Shown: positions 62,467 through 64,000 of the stretch, in pieces
Layout: each line of letters opens with the position of its first letter
How positions within the stretch are numbered: position 1 is the stretch's first letter
Source: Pratylenchus scribneri
Lineage: Eukaryota; Nematoda; Chromadorea; Rhabditida; Pratylenchidae
Direction of reading: 5' to 3'
Assembly (NCBI GenBank): GCA_030063045.1
Contig: JAQSEB010000025.1
Coordinates: forward strand, 124,001 to 188,000
DNA: 64,000 nucleotides
Translations under genes and position numbers: made by a program
The notes under the pieces: model-generated
The model's input: only the letters and a program-made list of their open reading frames with translations
Told to the model about the DNA's origin: nothing
Databases searched by the model: none

Positions 62467-63192
62467 ATATTTGCCTTGGAAATTGAGTTTTGAGGCACGT
62501 TCGGGGCAAATTTGATTAATGACCATATTACTTTATTCATTACGACTTTTCTGTTTTTCATTTTATTTTAAATAATAATTGATTTTAAAATTGAAAAAAT
62601 ATAATTTTTTCCCGCCCTTTCCTCGAGGAATAAAGGAAAAAGATGATAGTTTGCAAAAGGACAAATCTTCCAAGGAAGGATTCTGGCTTTCGATTTCTGC
62701 TATTCTCCCCTAAGTCCGAAGCAATTTAATTTTGAAGAACTAGCCCTATTGGCTTCTGTGATAAATTTTTATTTTTAAGAATGAAAAAGTCTGATTTGTT
62801 CAATACAAAGATTTATTGATAATTTCAATGACATTTGACAGATTTTTCATTATCATTTCTAAAATTGTTGGAAAGAAAAAAGAAAAACATTTTTAAAAAG
62901 AGCTGCTGATGGGGGAGGAGTCATTAACTTTTGGGGGGAACATGGAGGAATATTGGATAAAAAATAGAATACAAAATAGAAATATTTTCGACAATTTTTA
63001 TTCCATAATTTATGCATATGTATGTATAAGTAGTAAATTAAATTTAAATAAATTTAATTTGGAAATATTATTCTGCTATTTTAATATTTTTAAGAGAAAT
63101 ATTACAATTTTTACATTTGACGGTTATATTATAAAATAAGCAAATCCGGATTTTTAAAATTAATATTAATCGAGTACTCCTTTTTTCTTTTA

Positions 63193-63295
63193 AGCATCAC
63201 CCAACAATGTTAGGCAGTGCAATTCCAAAATTTATTCCATGCCACTCAAAAGAGAGCCGGAAACATAAACTACCTCAAAATTGGGTAATTAAACC
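63193..63295 (-). ncRNA. SL1-like spliced-leader RNA
   Basis: About 103 nt on the minus strand. It opens with a 22-nt exon (63274-63295) that starts GGTTTAATTACCCAA and ends TTTTGAG, one base different from the canonical nematode SL1 (which has GTTTGAG after CCCAA). Immediately after comes the donor GTAG. An Sm site within ATAAATTTTGGAA (about 63223-63235) is the same string as in C. elegans SL1 RNA. The 3' hairpin (63194-63220) pairs GCACTGCC-type bases with GGGTGATGC around an AACATTGTT loop. Exon, donor, Sm site and terminal stem are in the correct order and spacing, so this should be a functional trans-splicing donor. Confidence 0.87.
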
Positions 63296-64000
63296 GAAGA
63301 TGAAAAAGAAAAGAGGGAATTTGATGGTTGAATAGAGGCAAATTGTAGATGCGTTGGAAGAGTAAAAAAATGCCTCGATTTCCCCACTCTTCCCAACCAA
63401 ATAAACAGCAGGAATGCTCCACATATCCACCACACTGCCTTTCATTTCCTTTTTTACTTTTTCTGTTAAATCTGCCTAGCAATGTTTCGTCCATTAATAT
63501 TCTCAGTCTATTAGAGAGAATGATTACCTAAATATGAGAAGAGAATATTCGGCTCTACCCCGAAACATCCAAAAGACGAAACATCCAAAGGACGAAACAT
63601 CCAAAAAGGGAAAATGGGACGAAACATCCAAAGGATGAAACATCCAAAAGACGAAACATCCAAACGTCCAAAATGTCCCGAAACATCCAAAAATTTTATT
63701 TTTTTTTATTTAATAATAAAATGTTTAAAAAATATATTTCAGGGGTAATTTGGGGTGCTGATCGCGATTTTGATGTCCATTTTGCTGTATCTTTTAATCC
63801 AAAAATTTTTTTGGAAAAATCTCACTAAATGCCTTGTTCCCCCAATACTTTTCATCCGAAATTTCAAAATGACTTCCAAATGACGTGTTCTATATAGCAT
63901 TGGATAGAGTTCGTCAAGCTGATTGTTAAAACGAAAAGATTTTTCGAAATGGTCCACAAATAAAGAAGTTATAGCCACCAGAAATTCCGAAATATGCAAA
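63296..64000. other. region right of SL RNA, tandem repeat and repeat fragment
   Basis: 63296-63370 is the SL RNA upstream region. 63739-63999 is open on the minus strand for 86 codons up to the window edge, but part of it matches the palindrome family of 56.4-57.1 kb (AATCAGCTTGACGA, TATATAG, GTTATAGCC), so it is more likely repeat DNA than a gene. No other feature seen. Confidence 0.45.
63556..63690. repeat. tandem repeat of GACGAAACATCCAAAAG
   Basis: About seven or eight imperfect copies of a 17-bp unit (GACGAAACATCCAAAAG and close variants), one interrupted by GGGAAAATGG. No coding or structural role apparent. Confidence 0.85.

Larger units (their letters stand above)
61109..63192. other. 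intergenic region with repeats
   Basis: No gene recognised. It contains the inverted-repeat elements at 61230-61439 and 62068-62466, and otherwise A+T-rich DNA. Short frames at 61613-61894 and 62909-63139 are low-complexity (Phe/Leu- or Ile/Asn-rich) and are not supported. Confidence 0.5.

Noticed and set aside
63739..63999. 86-codon minus-strand frame reaching the window edge
   Set aside because: Part of it resembles the repeat core also found at 40.6 and 56.8 kb; it could still be the edge of a gene but is unsupported within the window.

Overview
The window is nuclear DNA of a nematode. The right-hand 24 kb holds a nematode SRSX-type chemoreceptor gene, intron-rich genes with many introns of only 30-70 nt, and a spliced-leader (SL1-like) RNA gene. 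The low G+C, the tiny introns and the load of short inverted-repeat transposons would suit a plant-parasitic tylenchid such as Meloidogyne. That genus-level guess is inference; 'nematode' is well supported.

Two compartments meet near 40.4 kb. The left part (1 to about 40,400) is extremely A+T-rich and has no long open frame. It carries islands of ordinary base composition, 50-200 bp long, on both strands. Several of these are open, protein-like and bounded by splice-like AG and GT, and three sets chain in phase across 34-, 35- and 116-nt introns. They look like exons of unidentified genes, or remains of them, diluted in A+T-rich filler. The stretch 37.4-39.9 kb is a collinear but heavily deleted second copy of pieces from 23.3-36.4 kb.

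The right part (41.7-63.3 kb) is gene-bearing. In order: a predicted secreted neutral sphingomyelinase-like phosphodiesterase (+, 8 exons); an SRSX-type seven-transmembrane receptor (+, 7 exons); a UDP-glucuronosyl/glucosyltransferase (-, 9 exons); a GPR107/GPR108-family seven-transmembrane protein (+, 10 exons), head-to-head with the transferase gene; then three small RNA genes within 3 kb: U5 snRNA (-), U1 snRNA (+) and an SL1-like spliced-leader RNA (-). Exon-intron structures were worked out by hand from reading frame, splice sites and phase; all four protein genes close in frame.

Most long introns and some intergenic gaps hold non-autonomous inverted-repeat elements. Two are hAT-like MITEs with exact 8-bp target-site duplications, one is a 986-bp element flanked by TTA, and one is a 610-bp near-perfect palindrome. 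No bacterial operons, tRNAs, rRNAs or CRISPR arrays were seen. The genes share no single pathway: they cover secreted lipid hydrolysis, environmental sensing, small-molecule conjugation, Golgi/endosomal membrane function and the RNA machinery for cis- and trans-splicing.
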